Below, in pieces: positions 43,378 to 51,855 of a stretch of DNA of 64,000 bases. The DNA lies in the NCBI GenBank assembly GCA_045600225.1, contig JAZRXL010000004.1, forward strand, positions 3,153 to 67,152, given 5' to 3'. The position numbers were made by a program, and so were the translations under genes. Positions within the stretch are counted from its first letter, which is position 1; every line of letters starts with the position of its first letter. The notes below the pieces were generated by a model, which saw only the letters and a program-made list of their open reading frames with translations, made no database searches and was not told the origin of the DNA. Source of the DNA: UBA1181 sp045600225. GTDB taxonomy: Bacteria > Bacteroidota > Bacteroidia > Bacteroidales > Paludibacteraceae.

Positions 43378-43396
43378 TTCTTATTGTTAGAACTGC
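43374..43396. terminator. Short hairpin between convergent genes
   Basis: GTAGTTCT (43374-43381) pairs with AGAACTGC (43389-43396, one G-T pair) around a 7-nt loop. It spans both stop codons of two convergent genes only 9 bp apart. No long T tract follows, so a terminator role is tentative. Confidence 0.35.
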
Positions 43397-45357
43397 CACT
43401 TTAATAAACCCTTTACCATACTATTGATATTCCCTTCCACTTGTTCGTATGAACTTCCTATGCTTTCTCGACCATCGGTATAAATGTATACTCCATAGTT
43501 AAGATATATTTGGAACAGATGAGATGTCGACCACTTATAGTTAATGTCTATGCGGTGTCCCTTCCCATATAGAAGAGGCATAGAGAAGGTGTTTAGAATG
43601 TCTCGTTCGTAAATGTAGAACCTGTTGTTGTAATTCTCTGCTACAAAGTACGCATAGTGTATGTTGAGGCTCATGCGTGCCTTTGCCCAATTCTTTTGGA
43701 AGTCTTCCGATAGGACCCATCCGTAGGTTTCTTTGTCAGCCGTGGAAATTTTGTTTGCTTCTGCCAAACTTTGCATCTCTATACTTTTGTGTTTCCAATG
43801 GTTGATATAACGAAGAGTCTGTCTTGTGTACATTTGTTCTATGTAGTCTTTGTATTTATATCTCACCTGCATATTCATATTCCGACTTGTGTTATGTTGT
43901 AACTGAACAAGATAGTCTTGCCCTTTCGAAGGGTAATTGATATTGTATTTTGCCCAAGGAAATGAAAATACGTCCGCATAAATGGATAAAGAGACTTTTT
44001 TCAAGGGAAGAATTTGTGTTCCTATATAGAATCCGCTTTCATTTTCAGTTCTGCTATTTTCTCCAAAGGCATTGGAAAAATCAGCTTGGTATTCAGGTCG
44101 GTACATCCGTTGTATGGCTAATAAACCTATTCGGGAGTTGGGCTGAATATTCATTCCGTTTATTGTGGCAATGCCTTTAAATCCGTTAGTTGCTACTTCT
44201 CCAAATAGAGAAACCCTTCTAAAAAATAGTTTATAGTTGATACCTATATTGATGTTTTGATTCTCTTCTTTCAGCTTGAATCTATTGTACATCTTATCTG
44301 CAGGAGAAAGAGAGTCGGAATAGTGATACCATAGTATTGTGGTCCCTATTTGCCAATTGTTTCTTTTATAAGTGGCATTCCCTCCGATGACGCTTTCCCT
44401 TACATTGTGTTTTTTACTTAACTCATTGATGGTTCGATGGTATCCATCGGTTTTAAATGATGTGATACGGGAGTCGCTTAGGTTGGCATCTATCTTTTTG
44501 TGTGATGCGAAGGTCGTAAAGTTCCAGTTCCGATGCTCGAATGTACATCCAATTCCTCTCAAAAAAGCGCTTTCATTGCAAGAGGTGTTTTTTTTCAATC
44601 CTTCATTTGGTACAAATGTGTTTAATGTATTGCTGGATTTGCCAAATAGGGTACTGTTACCTATAACCAATCCTTGCCCGAAGGAGACCTTGTAATCTCC
44701 AATGTTCATTTGTTTTATTTTCCAAATCTCTTTCAGTTGAAAACTAATGGAAAGAAAATCGATGAGTCCCTTCTCTCCTGCATCTTTTTCTCCCAATAGA
44801 TTGAGAAATACTTTGTTAGGTGTTTGGAACTGATATTTGACATAATATCGAGATGAATTGCCTAGATATTTTGTGGTGCCTGTAGAATCGGGTATGTATC
44901 CTTTTTTCGTTTGTATGTTCTGTTGATATTGTTGATACAGAATGTTTTTCCTGTTTTGCAATTCGTAGTTCCATCCAAAATCTTTTTCCTCAAAGATTAT
45001 GGTTACAAAAGGTAGTATCAGGTCGATCTTTTCTTTGTTGAAGTTTGGAATGTTCTTTAATTCATATATGGTTTGAAAATAGCCGTATGTGTTCCGATGT
45101 TTTATGATATTATGAATATCCAATTCTGTTAGATTAGGGATTTTTGAGAAGTCATCTTTTGTAGCCTTGTTAAGGTCTAACTTTAGGTGTTCTAAACTTT
45201 CAATATTCTCTAATAATTCCTCATAGTCTAATTTCGACGATTCGTCTTCCATGAGTGACTCAATGTAATCGCTAAGTTGGGATGATCGATCCTCAATTTG
45301 AGAGAGAGTCAATAAGGAGTGAAGGAAAGTGCAGATTATTAAGATTGTTTTTTTCAT
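43387..45357 (-). CDS. Exported helix-hairpin-helix plus predicted outer-membrane barrel protein
   Basis: The protein has 656 residues. It has a signal peptide (about 1-19) and a ComEA-like double helix-hairpin-helix region (about 58-120; LNKATKDDFSKIPNL, IIKHRNTYGYFQTIYELKNIP). The remaining about 530 residues are rich in alternating aromatic strands (NMQVRYKYKDYIEQMY, HRIDINYKWSTSHLFQIYLNYG) and end in KWQF, as in outer-membrane barrels. Related helix-hairpin-helix domain proteins with this layout are common in Bacteroidales; their role is unknown. In ComEA the helix-hairpin-helix binds DNA in the periplasm, so DNA binding or uptake is possible. It starts 4 bp after another predicted outer-membrane protein gene. 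Confidence 0.78.
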   Translation of the reverse strand: MKKTILIICTFLHSLLTLSQIEDRSSQLSDYIESLMEDESSKLDYEELLENIESLEHLKLDLNKATKDDFSKIPNLTELDIHNIIKHRNTYGYFQTIYELKNIPNFNKEKIDLILPFVTIIFEEKDFGWNYELQNRKNILYQQYQQNIQTKKGYIPDSTGTTKYLGNSSRYYVKYQFQTPNKVFLNLLGEKDAGEKGLIDFLSISFQLKEIWKIKQMNIGDYKVSFGQGLVIGNSTLFGKSSNTLNTFVPNEGLKKNTSCNESAFLRGIGCTFEHRNWNFTTFASHKKIDANLSDSRITSFKTDGYHRTINELSKKHNVRESVIGGNATYKRNNWQIGTTILWYHYSDSLSPADKMYNRFKLKEENQNINIGINYKLFFRRVSLFGEVATNGFKGIATINGMNIQPNSRIGLLAIQRMYRPEYQADFSNAFGENSRTENESGFYIGTQILPLKKVSLSIYADVFSFPWAKYNINYPSKGQDYLVQLQHNTSRNMNMQVRYKYKDYIEQMYTRQTLRYINHWKHKSIEMQSLAEANKISTADKETYGWVLSEDFQKNWAKARMSLNIHYAYFVAENYNNRFYIYERDILNTFSMPLLYGKGHRIDINYKWSTSHLFQIYLNYGVYIYTDGRESIGSSYEQVEGNINSMVKGLLKWQF

Positions 45358-45361
45358 CGTA

Positions 45362-46180
45362 TTACTTTGTTAGTTGGTAACATATGTCGCATGAGAATGA
45401 ATGTCCAATGGTAGTTTGCCAAACTGCAGAAAAATTAAACCGCCAATGTTTTTTTTTGTATCCTAATCCGTAAGTGGGGATTAAGGGTAACCCAGCCTCT
45501 CCCAAACGGATGAAGAACTCTTTTATTTGGTATTCAAACCCCATGTGGATTGTTGGTTTATGATAATCCCAAAGGTTGACCTCAGCAATCCATTTTATGC
45601 ACGATACTTGACAGTTTTGATATCCTAGGCTTATCCTGTCATGGTAGGGGGAGCTAATGACGGAGTGATAGAAAGAGTGTTCTGTCTTCCCATAAAAGTA
45701 GTGCTCGTTTTTTATCTTACACATCGCATCTATACTGCATACGAAGGATAGGTGATGATCCTTTCCTTCCATCTTTGTTGTGTTGAAAAGGGAGCTATGT
45801 AGGTTGCAGCCCAAAATCCATCTCTCTGATAATTTTATTGCTGATGATACCCCTAATGAGGTGACGTTATAGTGTTGGTACCCAAATTGTTTGATGCTTC
45901 CACCCAACTTGATGTTCTGATCAAGAATAATAGACTCTATCTGAAATAGATTTAGCTCTTTTGTACTAAAATAATTTTCGTGATGTAGCCTAATCTCTTT
46001 CTCTGATGACAAGAGTGATGGCGAAAAAGATGTGTAACCAGACATTGGCAGAGTTCTTCCCCTAGCACAACTTTCAGCGTTCCATTGTGCAAAAGAGGTG
46101 TTGCAGAATAGTAGGTTCAGCCAAAAACCGAGAAGTAATTTTCTGAAATTAAGTCTATGACATGTAAGGTAAATTTTCAT
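45362..46180 (-). CDS. Predicted outer-membrane protein of unknown function
   Basis: The protein has 272 residues. It opens with a hydrophobic signal sequence (RKLLLGFWLNLLFCNTSFA, then QW). The rest is a succession of short amphipathic strands (IKLGGSIKQFGYQHYNVTSLGV, RISLGYQNCQVSCIKWIAEVNLW, HWRFNFSAVWQTTIGHSF), suggesting a 10-14 strand barrel. No named family is recognised. It is the first gene of a pair with the helix-hairpin-helix barrel gene (4-bp gap). The start chosen is the ATG at 46180, giving a rather long n-region; a shorter start would lose the signal helix. Confidence 0.68.
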   Translation of the reverse strand: MKIYLTCHRLNFRKLLLGFWLNLLFCNTSFAQWNAESCARGRTLPMSGYTSFSPSLLSSEKEIRLHHENYFSTKELNLFQIESIILDQNIKLGGSIKQFGYQHYNVTSLGVSSAIKLSERWILGCNLHSSLFNTTKMEGKDHHLSFVCSIDAMCKIKNEHYFYGKTEHSFYHSVISSPYHDRISLGYQNCQVSCIKWIAEVNLWDYHKPTIHMGFEYQIKEFFIRLGEAGLPLIPTYGLGYKKKHWRFNFSAVWQTTIGHSFSCDICYQLTK

Positions 46181-46230
46181 AAATCAGTCATAAAAATGTT
46201 TAAAATAGGACTCTTACTTATTAAATGTGC

Positions 46231-46239
46231 TATATTTGC
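46231..46239 (+). promoter_or_regulatory. -7 box of the DUF4294 gene
   Basis: TATATTTGC is an exact match to TAnnTTTGC, 35 nt before the ATG at 46275. The -33 region lacks an exact TTTG. Confidence 0.55.
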
Positions 46240-46274
46240 ATAGTACTTATGTTAATTAGTTATTGATTTTAGGT

Positions 46275-46877
46275 ATGAAATTGATCAAGTTTATATTATA
46301 TATATCCCTTATGTTGATGGGAACCACCTTCTACACTTATGCTAATGTGGATGTAGAAGTGGGTAGACGTGTCCCTGCATATATTGAAGGAGGAGATACG
46401 ATTCCTCATATTATGCTTCAACAAGTTTATGTTTTCCCAAAGCTCGTGTTTAAAAATGAAAGACAGGAGAAATTTTATTGGAAAACAGTCAGAGATGTAA
46501 AAAAGACACTTCCATACGCGAAATTAATATCCAGAATAGTACAGGAGTATGATAGCACATTGGCTACAATGACTTCTGAGAAGGAGAAAAAGGCGTTTAT
46601 GGAACAAAAAGAGGATGAGTTGGTGGCAACCTACAAACCGATCTTTAAAAAGATGACATTGTCGCAAGGTAAGATGATGATTCGTTTGGTAGACAGACAA
46701 TGCGATAGAACTTCATACTCTCTTGTAAAACAATTCCGAGGAGGATTCAGAGCTTTCTTTTGGCAAGGTTTTGCAAAGATGTTAGGCGCAGACTTGAAGG
46801 TGAAGTACGATCCTAATGATGAAGATGATAGAATTGTGGAACGTGTGATTACCTTGGTTGAAGCTGGCCAACTTTGA
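46275..46877 (+). CDS. DUF4294 domain exported protein
   Basis: The protein has 200 residues from the ATG at 46275; an in-frame TTG four codons earlier is a weaker start. A signal peptide (MKLIKFILYISLMLMGTTFYTYA) is followed by the DUF4294 domain, recognised by GDTIPHIMLQQVYVFPKLVFKN, KFYWKTVRDVKKTLPYAKL and VDRQCDRTSYSLVKQFRGGFRAFFWQG. The family is found in Bacteroidota and has no known function; location should be periplasmic. Its last 29 bp overlap the 3' end of the convergent flippase gene. Confidence 0.83.
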   Translation: MKLIKFILYISLMLMGTTFYTYANVDVEVGRRVPAYIEGGDTIPHIMLQQVYVFPKLVFKNERQEKFYWKTVRDVKKTLPYAKLISRIVQEYDSTLATMTSEKEKKAFMEQKEDELVATYKPIFKKMTLSQGKMMIRLVDRQCDRTSYSLVKQFRGGFRAFFWQGFAKMLGADLKVKYDPNDEDDRIVERVITLVEAGQL

Positions 46878-48303
46878 TGTGGCTAAGAATCTCCTTTAGG
46901 ATGGTTGAACCTAAAAAGTAACAACTACCGATATAAATCAATCCCCCAGATATTATTTGTATGATTAACTGCACTGTTGTAGATAGCGGAGCATAGTTGA
47001 TCGTGTATACCACTGCGGCCATAATGATGGATAGGAAGAGGTAAGGAACAATGTCTTTTATCTGTTCTCTCTTTTTATAAGGAATCACATTGCTTACAAA
47101 GAACATGTCTACAAAAAGCGATAAGATATTGGCAATAGTGAAACTCCAAAGCATCCAAGTAATGTTTTCGTGTAAGAAGAACAGAGGAGTCAAGATGAGA
47201 ATATTTCTCACACATTCCATCGCAAAGTTTCTTTTAGGAAATCCTTTCAGTGTCAATAATCCCAAAAATAAAGAGTGGAAGGGTAATACAGTACCTGCAA
47301 TCGCTAATATCTGAAAGTAGGGGATGATCTCCTTCCATTTGTCTGTCAATGCAATGGTTACCAAATTGTCGAAACACGCCATCGCTCCTAACATTATGGG
47401 AAAAATACCAAAAGATGTGATCTTGACCATCTTTCTCAAATATAGTAGTTGCCTACTTGTATCATCATTTAGTTTTGAAAGCACTGGGTAGGATACGCCA
47501 CCTATGGTGCTTGATATGATATTGCTCGGTAAAATGTAAAATTTATAAGCTTCTGAATAGTAACCTAATTGTTCTTCGCCAAATTTTCTTCCGATAATCG
47601 GATTATATATGTATCGAACAAAGGTGTTGATGAGTGAAGACAAAATCAATGAGAAACTAAACAAAAAGATCTCCTTGATAACGGAAAAATCGGGTTTCTC
47701 CGAAGGTCTCCAATCACTAAATATCCAAAGCATTATACATTTGATGGCTGCCTGCAGCAGTATCTGCCACGCTAATGCCCAGTAGGAGTATCCCTGCATA
47801 ATCATAACAATGGTTACGACTCCTGCAGTGAGGGCTCCACTCATATTGGCGATAGACAATTTTTTAAACTCTAACTTCTTGGTTAGGATTATGTTTTGTA
47901 CGATACCTAATGAGTTGAAAAGAATACTTAAAAATAGGAACCTGGACAACTCCGTTAGCTCTGGCATCTCATAATATGCAGCAATGGCTCCAGCACTTAA
48001 GTAAAGTAGAGTGTAGAATATCACACTGATTAATAGATTGAAACATAAGATGGCTGAATATTCACTTCCCGTATTTCCCTTCCTCCTTACCATTGCGGAT
48101 GTAAAGCCGCTTTCGATCAGGATGTTAGAAAGTGCTGTGAATATGGCAAGCGCACCAATCAATCCAAAATCTCTCGGTGTTAATAATCGTAGTGTGATAA
48201 GTCCAATAGCAAAGGCTATCACTTGGAAACCTACTTTATCAAAAGCATTCCAAAGCAAAGAGAGTATGGTCTCTTTCTTTAAGTCCTTCCCTTTATCTTC
48301 CAT
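46849..48303 (-). CDS. Polysaccharide flippase of the MOP superfamily (WzxC-like)
   Basis: The protein has 484 residues with about 12-14 hydrophobic helices. The N-terminus LLWNAFDKVGFQVIAFAIGLITLRLLTPRDFGLIGAL and LIESGFTSAMVRRKG is typical of lipopolysaccharide/teichoic-acid flippases of the Wzx/MOP type. It would move lipid-linked glycans across the inner membrane. It stands alone, with no glycosyltransferase operon next to it; the nearest glycosyltransferase is 14 kb away. A well-formed promoter (TTTG, 20-nt spacer, TAACTTTG) precedes it. Its 3' end overlaps DUF4294 by 29 bp on the other strand. Confidence 0.9.
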   Translation of the reverse strand: MEDKGKDLKKETILSLLWNAFDKVGFQVIAFAIGLITLRLLTPRDFGLIGALAIFTALSNILIESGFTSAMVRRKGNTGSEYSAILCFNLLISVIFYTLLYLSAGAIAAYYEMPELTELSRFLFLSILFNSLGIVQNIILTKKLEFKKLSIANMSGALTAGVVTIVMIMQGYSYWALAWQILLQAAIKCIMLWIFSDWRPSEKPDFSVIKEIFLFSFSLILSSLINTFVRYIYNPIIGRKFGEEQLGYYSEAYKFYILPSNIISSTIGGVSYPVLSKLNDDTSRQLLYLRKMVKITSFGIFPIMLGAMACFDNLVTIALTDKWKEIIPYFQILAIAGTVLPFHSLFLGLLTLKGFPKRNFAMECVRNILILTPLFFLHENITWMLWSFTIANILSLFVDMFFVSNVIPYKKREQIKDIVPYLFLSIIMAAVVYTINYAPLSTTVQLIIQIISGGLIYIGSCYFLGSTILKEILSHIKVGQLQPR

Positions 48304-48627
48304 TGTATACTGAATTGGAAGTCCAAAGTTACACAGACAATCTTATTTTCACAAACTTTGATATCTCCTTTTCTTTTCGTGAAGTCTTGTGATAGTTATT
48401 CGAACCGGAGGATGTCGGGTTCTTTCTGGCAAATTTTTCAAATTGTACATTTTGATACATTTCTTTGAATGATTAATATTATGGTAGAAATTTTAAAAAT
48501 ATTGGCAAATGTATCTAAAAATATTTTAGTTGAGAAATAAATAGATGCAATATTTACTATGTGTTTGTGTTAAATCATTAATTTTGTGATGATGGATTGT
48601 TTTATCCCAGTTGAATTTTGAGATAAT
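48304..48627. other. Divergent intergenic region between the flippase and LOG genes
   Basis: This 324-bp AT-rich spacer holds the flippase promoter (48324-48355, minus strand) and a possible -7 box TAATTTTG for the plus-strand operon at 48579-48586, 42 nt before its ATG, without a good -33 partner. Between 48356 and 48578 I see no gene, repeat or stable hairpin. Confidence 0.5.
48324..48355 (-). promoter_or_regulatory. Promoter of the flippase gene
   Basis: On the minus strand TTTG (48352-48355) and TAACTTTG (48324-48331) match both Bacteroidota boxes exactly with a 20-nt spacer, about 20 nt before the ATG. Confidence 0.78.
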
Positions 48628-49209
48628 ATGATAAAAAGAGTTTGTGTATATTGTGCTTCCAGTTCTATGGTAGATGAGGAGTATAAGCGACAAGCGTATC
48701 GCTTGGGCGAGATGATGGCATCCGCTGGTGTGGAAATTAAGTTCGGATCTGGAAGTGTTGGGTTGATGGGTGAATTGGCCAAAGGTGCGTTGAGCAAACA
48801 TGGATCTGTGGTTGGTGTTATTCCTCAGTTTATGATCGATGAGGGATGGGGTAATGATACTGTTTCCCGTCAGATTATTACAGATTCCATGCACGAAAGG
48901 AAAAAAATTATGGCAGAGGATATTGATGCCGCAATTGCTTTGCCTGGAGGCTGTGGCACAATGGAAGAGATGTTGGAAATCATAACTTGGAAACAGTTGG
49001 GACTTTTTGATAAGCCTATTATCATACTGAATGTTAATCATTTCTATGATGATTTGTTGCGTATGATGGATAAAATTGTTTCTGAAAATTTTATGAGGAA
49101 GGAACACTTGGCTATATGGTCTGTTGTGGACGATGCAAGTCAGGTTATAAAAGCAATAGAGGAGGCTCCTAAATGGAGTAAGAATGCTCGTAATTTTGCT
49201 GCGATTTAA
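48628..49209 (+). CDS. LOG family (TIGR00730) nucleoside 5'-monophosphate phosphoribohydrolase
   Basis: The protein has 193 residues with a Rossmann-like fold. The LOG signature PGGCGTMEE (106-114) and the upstream M-H-E-R-K-K-I-M block (88-95) that lines the active site are both present. GSGSVGLMGELAKGAL forms the phosphate-binding turn. Members cleave the N-glycosidic bond of purine or cytokinin riboside monophosphates, releasing base and ribose 5-phosphate; the bacterial role is probably nucleotide salvage or clean-up. It is the first gene of a seven-gene plus-strand run; the next gene starts 18 bp downstream with TTG. Confidence 0.92.
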   Translation: MIKRVCVYCASSSMVDEEYKRQAYRLGEMMASAGVEIKFGSGSVGLMGELAKGALSKHGSVVGVIPQFMIDEGWGNDTVSRQIITDSMHERKKIMAEDIDAAIALPGGCGTMEEMLEIITWKQLGLFDKPIIILNVNHFYDDLLRMMDKIVSENFMRKEHLAIWSVVDDASQVIKAIEEAPKWSKNARNFAAI

Positions 49210-49227
49210 TCTTTAAATAAAATCACT

Positions 49228-51855
49228 TTGGATAGGAATACACGTTGGTTTGAGTTGCTGCAAAGCAAAAGAAGGATCTTGGCTGATCAATTGAAAGATC
49301 CTGCAGCTGTTGGATTATGGAAGTCGGTCATCGACAAATATTCCGACAATGCTCATTTTGTGTATGAACTGTTGCAAAATGCAGATGATGCAGAGGCTAC
49401 TTGCGTGAAGGTCTATCTCGGAGCAGATGTTCTTGAGTTTGTCCATAATGGAAAGGTTCTTTTTTCTTTGTCCGATCCAGATAAGGAAGGTGACAAGTCA
49501 TCTTCCGGTATAGGGCATATCAATGCGATTACCTCCATAGGTTCCAGTACGAAAGTTGAAGGGAATAAAATAGGAAAATTTGGTGTTGGCTTTAAATCTG
49601 TTTTCAAGTATACAGATCAACCTCATATTGAGGATGACAATTATAGTTTTGATATTGTAGATTATATCGTTCCTCAAACAACTCACAGAGTTTCTGCCCA
49701 TCGTGCAAACGGAGAAACTTCATTCTTCTTCCCGATAAAAGAGTCCAAGTTGAATATGCCTATTATACGAGATAAATTTATTTCGTTGATTAATCCGCTT
49801 TTATTCCTTGTATCATTATCTAAGATTTTAATTTACGAGAATAACGAACTAATATTCTTCTACGATAAGGCATGTAAAGATAGTTGGAGGACAGATGATG
49901 TTAATTGCTCTTTTATAGAAACAAAAACGCCTAAAGCAGATACATACTTTTATCTCCATTCCACTCTTGTAGAGAACCATTCCATAGCGAATGCTTTTTA
50001 TTCGAACGAAGATGGTGAATTGGATGTGATTCATAATGATGATCCCGCTTATTGTTTTTTTCCAACCAAAGAACACTTGAATTTAAATCATATTGTTCAT
50101 GCACCTTTTTTGTTGACAGAGAGTAGAGAGAACATTAAGATGAATGAACAGTGGAATGATTTGCTTTTCCGCCAATTAGGTCTTTTGTTCGTGAAATCCA
50201 TCGTCTCTTTGACGAAAAGAAAGACATTACAAGGGATGCCGGTTGTGGGTGATAATGTTTTTTGTTTGTTCCCAATTGTGAGTGCGGAAAATCCTTTCGT
50301 GAGATTGTTTAAGTCTTCGATGAAAGGATATCTGAATAACGCGCCCATCTTTTTGTTGGCTGATGGTTCTTATGAAAATGCTTCTCATATTGTTTTTACC
50401 AGAGAGAAAGAGTTAACATCTTTATTTGTTAAGGAAGACTTGTGGATTCTTTTGCCTAAAACCAATGGTATGCGATGGGGGTTAACTTCTTTATGTTCTG
50501 CGGAAGAGAGTGAACAGAAACCAATACTCTCTTTCTTGAAGGAGTTTGCATGTCTTAATCAGACTCTATCGACATTAGATATTCTAAAAAGTATATCTTC
50601 TTCCTTTTTGCAAGCGAAAGGTATTGTTTGGTTGCAGAAATTTTATGCATATCTTTCCCATAAAAAAACATTATGGTTGGAACATATGCAGGATTTGAAG
50701 TTGGTTCCTCTCTTTTTATGCGAAGATGGAAGTTTCCGTCCTGCATATGCTTCAAGCGAGGATACGCATCCATCCATATATTTGTCATCAGGTTGCGATT
50801 CCCATTTTGTTGCGATAGAACCTCAGTTGGTTCAACATTCGCAATCTCGTCGTTTCTTTGAGAATGTTGGAATAAAAGACCCGGGAGCTTTGGCTGAAAT
50901 CCTCGAATACATATTACCTGCGTATGAAGCGGGACAGGTAGACTACGCAGATGATGAGATGGTCTCCCGTCATTTGAATTTTATCTCAGATTATTTCAAC
51001 ACTCTATTCCCATTCTCTCAGGAAAGATTGGATTTTTTGTCGGCTATTCAAAATGTGCCATTCCTTCCTGTTGTTAATTGTCTTGGAAAGACAATGTTTA
51101 AACCTGTTGGAGAGTGTTATATGAGAAACTCTTTGCTCAACTCTTTTTTGCAGGATGATGAAACGATATTTTTCTTTGAAAACAAAACGGTAGAGAAATA
51201 TATATTGCCGGAGCGCCGTGATGATTTCTATTCATTCCTCTCTTTTGCAGGATTGAATTATAGATTAAAAGTGGAGAAGGTGAATAGGGAACCCTCCTCA
51301 ATCGTATTGAAAGAGTTGGATCTTCATCCAGTTTCATTAAGACAGGTAGACAAGGGTGCTCAGGTGATAGAGGATAAGATTATTGTTGGTGCAGATAACT
51401 TTATACGAAATATTACGAAAGAGCGCTCGGCGGCATTCTTCAAATTGTTGTCGGAAGAGATAAAGGATAAAACTTCCTTCATGTTTAGGAGTGCATTAGA
51501 GGGTTCGTATCAATATGTGGAAAAGGGTAAACGAAGTGTTACGACAGAAACGATAAGACAGACATCTGCTATTAATTTTATTTTCCATTCTAAATGGTTG
51601 TATGCAAAAGATGGAAGATTATGTTCTGTGAATGAAATAGAGGAGACCCAACAGTTGGATTTGTTATACGACTTCACGACACCAGATTTGCTATTCTTTT
51701 TGAATATTAGAATTTCGGATGATTTAAAAAATTTGACACAAGACCAAAGAGAGGCGGTTAATCTTGTTAATCGATTCAAGGCGAAGGGATTGTCGGTTAG
51801 TGAAATGGAGAAAATATTAGAACATCATATAGATAGAACAAATGCAGTTGAGTAG
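49228..51855 (+). CDS. Sacsin-like GHKL (Bergerat-fold) ATPase, function unknown
   Basis: The protein has 875 residues. The N-terminal domain (about 15-200) is a sacsin/Hsp90-type GHKL ATP-binding domain: N-box FVYELLQNADDAEA (44-57, catalytic Glu47, metal-binding Asn51), a VHNGKVLFS block, SSGIGHINAITSIGSS, and the glycine lid GKFGVGFKSVFKYTD (116-130). The remaining about 650 residues are not recognised; they are soluble and partly helical. The in-frame stop TAA at 49207 and the absence of an ATG before the ATPase domain leave the TTG at 49228 as the only reasonable start. The gene lies 18 bp after the LOG gene and overlaps nth by 14 bp. Such domains occur in chaperone-like and some antiphage proteins; neither role can be assigned here. 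Confidence 0.78.
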   Translation: MDRNTRWFELLQSKRRILADQLKDPAAVGLWKSVIDKYSDNAHFVYELLQNADDAEATCVKVYLGADVLEFVHNGKVLFSLSDPDKEGDKSSSGIGHINAITSIGSSTKVEGNKIGKFGVGFKSVFKYTDQPHIEDDNYSFDIVDYIVPQTTHRVSAHRANGETSFFFPIKESKLNMPIIRDKFISLINPLLFLVSLSKILIYENNELIFFYDKACKDSWRTDDVNCSFIETKTPKADTYFYLHSTLVENHSIANAFYSNEDGELDVIHNDDPAYCFFPTKEHLNLNHIVHAPFLLTESRENIKMNEQWNDLLFRQLGLLFVKSIVSLTKRKTLQGMPVVGDNVFCLFPIVSAENPFVRLFKSSMKGYLNNAPIFLLADGSYENASHIVFTREKELTSLFVKEDLWILLPKTNGMRWGLTSLCSAEESEQKPILSFLKEFACLNQTLSTLDILKSISSSFLQAKGIVWLQKFYAYLSHKKTLWLEHMQDLKLVPLFLCEDGSFRPAYASSEDTHPSIYLSSGCDSHFVAIEPQLVQHSQSRRFFENVGIKDPGALAEILEYILPAYEAGQVDYADDEMVSRHLNFISDYFNTLFPFSQERLDFLSAIQNVPFLPVVNCLGKTMFKPVGECYMRNSLLNSFLQDDETIFFFENKTVEKYILPERRDDFYSFLSFAGLNYRLKVEKVNREPSSIVLKELDLHPVSLRQVDKGAQVIEDKIIVGADNFIRNITKERSAAFFKLLSEEIKDKTSFMFRSALEGSYQYVEKGKRSVTTETIRQTSAINFIFHSKWLYAKDGRLCSVNEIEETQQLDLLYDFTTPDLLFFLNIRISDDLKNLTQDQREAVNLVNRFKAKGLSVSEMEKILEHHIDRTNAVE

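Noticed and set aside
48526..49107. 193-codon minus-strand open frame opposite the LOG gene
   Set aside because: It lies antisense to a clear LOG-family gene carrying PGGCGTMEE; its His/Asn-rich translation looks like a shadow frame.
49228..51855. Sensor histidine kinase or Hsp90 (HtpG)
   Set aside because: The GHKL ATP site is present, but there is no dimerisation/phosphoacceptor domain, and the sequence after the ATPase domain lacks HtpG middle-domain motifs; sacsin-like is the better description.
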